Shown: one piece after another, positions 44,787 to 46,071 of the stretch
Layout of the letters: each line of letters begins with the position of its first letter
How positions within the stretch are numbered: position 1 is the first letter of the stretch
NCBI GenBank assembly: GCA_031257675.1
Contig: JAIROG010000036.1
Location: 1-46,071 of the forward strand
Direction: 5' to 3'
DNA: 46,071 nt
Source: Treponema sp.
Lineage (GTDB): Bacteria; Spirochaetota; Spirochaetia; Treponematales; Breznakiellaceae
Made by a program: the position numbers and the translations under genes
The notes under the pieces: model-generated
The model's database searches: none
Seen by the model: only the letters and a program-made list of their open reading frames with translations
What the model was told of the DNA's origin: nothing

Positions 44787-44957
44787 TCCTGCGGAGCGCA
44801 TGCGCTTGATAAACCCGATCCGCCGGCAGTCCATTTTGCTATAATCCCGAATTCCGCGTCCGCTTCGCGTTACAGGCGGGATTAAGCCGATACGCTCATA
44901 ATAACGGAGCGTGTCTATTGACAGCCCGTAGCGTTCGCCCGCTTCGGCTATAGTCAT
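44781..44957 (-). pseudogene. MerR-family regulator, truncated
   Basis: ATG at 44957 opens MTIAEAGERYGLSIDTLRYY and ERIGLIPPVTRSGRGIRDYS, the winged-helix DNA-binding domain, then KMDCRRIGFIKRMRSAGIP. The coiled-coil and effector part is lost; a deletion joins the frame to the flavodoxin remnant and it stops at 44769. A longer frame start upstream (45104) is not supported. The DNA-binding domain and its 19-base-spacer promoter are intact, so a DNA-binding stub might still be made. Confidence 0.7.
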
Positions 44958-45006
44958 TGTTATATTGTTATCCTCCCAAAGGTTTGTTCTTACAAGTACA
45001 AGTACA

Positions 45007-45037
45007 AGGATACAAGCTGGAGTTGACTCCATGTCAA
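45007..45037 (-). promoter_or_regulatory. MerR-type promoter and operator
   Basis: Minus strand TTGACA (45037-45032), a 19-base spacer, TATCCT (45012-45007). The spacer contains the perfect dyad TGGAGT-CA-ACTCCA. The overlong spacer with a central dyad is the hallmark of promoters activated by MerR-family proteins. Next to it, three tandem TACAAG units lie at about 44991-45008. Confidence 0.75.
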
Positions 45038-45104
45038 GAAGTTTTTTACACTTTTTTACAAATTCTTGAAAATAATATGCAAAGGGTGTTTTTCGTTGTC
45101 GCAA

Positions 45105-45787
45105 GCGCCAACTGTTACTATATTTTATTGTAATATAATGAATTAGTCAAGCGCTATGTAATAGCGCCTACTAACCGCTAATAGCCAGATTTAAGGAGCA
45201 TTGCTTACACAAATGCTCACAGTAGAACAGATCAGCCCCAAAACCACCCTCCGCCGCCTGTTACAGCCGCCCCTTTTAGCTCCGCAATTATCGGCTATAT
45301 AAAAAATCAGTTTGTAAAACGGCGCAAAAACCCCGGCGCCCCACCCTTGTCATACCGTTACATTTTCCCCGTAACCGTTAAACGCCGTGGGAACTCATCG
45401 TACTACGCCCGCCCAAGTCCGCTCAACCTTCATGCCCCCACCCGTTAATCCGTCTAAATAGTGTCTGTCCACAAAGTCGGTTGCTTTGCGGACAGACCTT
45501 GCATTTGCTCGCGTTTTGTACCAAAACGGTGGCAAAATGCCTATTTTAAGGCAGTCTGCCTATAATGTGTCTACATTATAGACAGACAAGCATGAAGACC
45601 CGGATATGTTTTAATGAAGGCTTTGATCGCCGCAGATCAAACTCTCGGAGAGAGCGGATAAAAAGACTGATAAAATATAGAATTAAACGCTAAATGGAAG
45701 CCATGGCTGCAGGCGCGTTGCGCGATTGCGTAGCGAAGAAGCAATTAAAAATTATTCAGATGTTTCCGCGCGGCAAGGATTTAGCAC
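45105..45787. other. Gene-free stretch with three hairpins
   Basis: I find no supported gene; a small open frame at 45694-45936 reads through the start of the real MFS gene in another frame. Inverted repeats are GTCTGTCC/GGACAGAC (45463-45470, 45490-45497), GTCTGCCTATAATGT/ACATTATAGACAGAC (45554-45568, 45573-45587, one mismatch) and TTTGATC/GATCAAA (45622-45628, 45635-45641). The first two share a GTCTG end, which suggests remains of a small transposable element. Confidence 0.5.
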
Positions 45788-46071
45788 ATGAATCTTACGA
45801 AAAAGCGTTGGATAATTCTTGCGATGAGCTGTCTGATAAATATGTGTATAGGTTCGCTTTATGCATGGAGCGTATTCGCAACCCCAATGGCAGAACACTT
45901 GAGCGCTGTCATTGGGAAAAACGCGGCAAACCTTAGCATTGTCTTTACCGTCGCAAACATCCTTGGTCCAATTACGATGATTTCAGGGGGCTTTATTAAC
46001 GACAAGCTCGGTCCGCGCGGGGTCATTTTTACCGGCGGCTTGCTTTTTAGTTGCGGAATGTTTTTCTCAGG
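45788..46071 (+). CDS. OxlT-like MFS transporter (partial, runs off the window)
   Basis: The first 94 codons of a major facilitator transporter. ATG at 45788 has AAGGA eight to nine bases upstream. It reads MNLTKKRWIILAMSCLINMC, IGSLYAWSVFATPMAEHLS, then NLSIVFTVANILGPITMISG and FINDKLGPRGVIFTGGLLF. The first helix with SLYAWSVF and the loop GGFINDKLGPRG (the MFS loop 2-3 motif) fit the oxalate/formate or lactate antiporter group. It is cut by the window end, and nothing of the C-terminal half can be seen. Confidence 0.8.
   Translation, partial: MNLTKKRWIILAMSCLINMCIGSLYAWSVFATPMAEHLSAVIGKNAANLSIVFTVANILGPITMISGGFINDKLGPRGVIFTGGLLFSCGMFFS

Overview
The window looks like a chromosomal segment of a host-associated spirochaete, most likely a Treponema-type bacterium of the gut or termite-gut kind. 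This is inferred from gene content and from decayed copies of small families I associate with treponemes (a DUF3782-like protein, a DUF362 lipoprotein, BspA-like leucine-rich-repeat lipoproteins). Base composition is mixed. Housekeeping genes (topA, xer, addA, xseA, era) are moderately GC-rich. The glycan genes, above all 5-7 kb and 10-13.8 kb, are clearly more AT-rich. Nearly all real genes lie on the minus strand.

Positions 1-13.8 kb hold a surface-glycan locus: GDP-mannose synthesis (manC), several family 2, family 4 and family 8-like glycosyltransferases, a GINT1-like beta-propeller protein, a FemAB/GNAT-like transferase and a cytidylyltransferase remnant. Its outstanding trait is long homopolymeric G/C tracts (15, 15, 15 and 16 bases) inside the transferase reading frames. 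A fifth tract of 16 lies at 34.3 kb. One transferase is split by a 16-base tract and would be restored by loss of one base. Another tract sits where one-base gain would fuse two glycosyltransferase frames. A triplicated GT2 gene (178-1200, 3053-4080, 4046-4766) is present in three different states of decay. Together this looks like a phase-variable, recombining glycan contingency locus.

Positions 13.9-22 kb carry a beta-mannosidase, glgC, a leucine-rich-repeat lipoprotein, a Xer recombinase and topA. Positions 22.3-29.5 kb carry the most unusual unit: one apparent minus-strand operon made of an amino-acid-type ABC importer (permease, binding protein, permease, ATPase) followed by NifD-, NifK- and NifH-like proteins. 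The nitrogenase homologues keep the cysteines expected for P-cluster-type and Fe-protein clusters and the cofactor cysteine, but the equivalent of the FeMo-cofactor histidine is not seen, and no nifB, nifE or nifN is in the window. This fits a nitrogenase-like reductase (such as methylthio-alkane reductase) fed by its own organic importer better than a classical nitrogenase. The operon has a consensus promoter with a palindrome downstream, and near-identical GC hairpins just before the ribosome binding sites of the binding protein and the NifH-like gene. The importer ATPase has lost its C-terminus to a small deletion and frameshift.

Positions 29.6-41.6 kb are mostly core genes: tRNA-Ala(GGC), addA, a small lipoprotein, xseA, an indolepyruvate oxidoreductase alpha-type protein without its ferredoxin domain, a sodium:solute symporter, era and a GT4 glycosyltransferase. 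Positions 41.8-45 kb are a graveyard: a permease gene interrupted by a dead IS30-type element and with one segment inverted, a frameshifted DUF362 lipoprotein, and a MerR regulator joined by deletion to a flavodoxin. The window ends inside an OxlT-like MFS transporter on the plus strand. Several small palindromic repeat families are scattered through intergenic DNA, and one copy sits in frame inside a glycosyltransferase.
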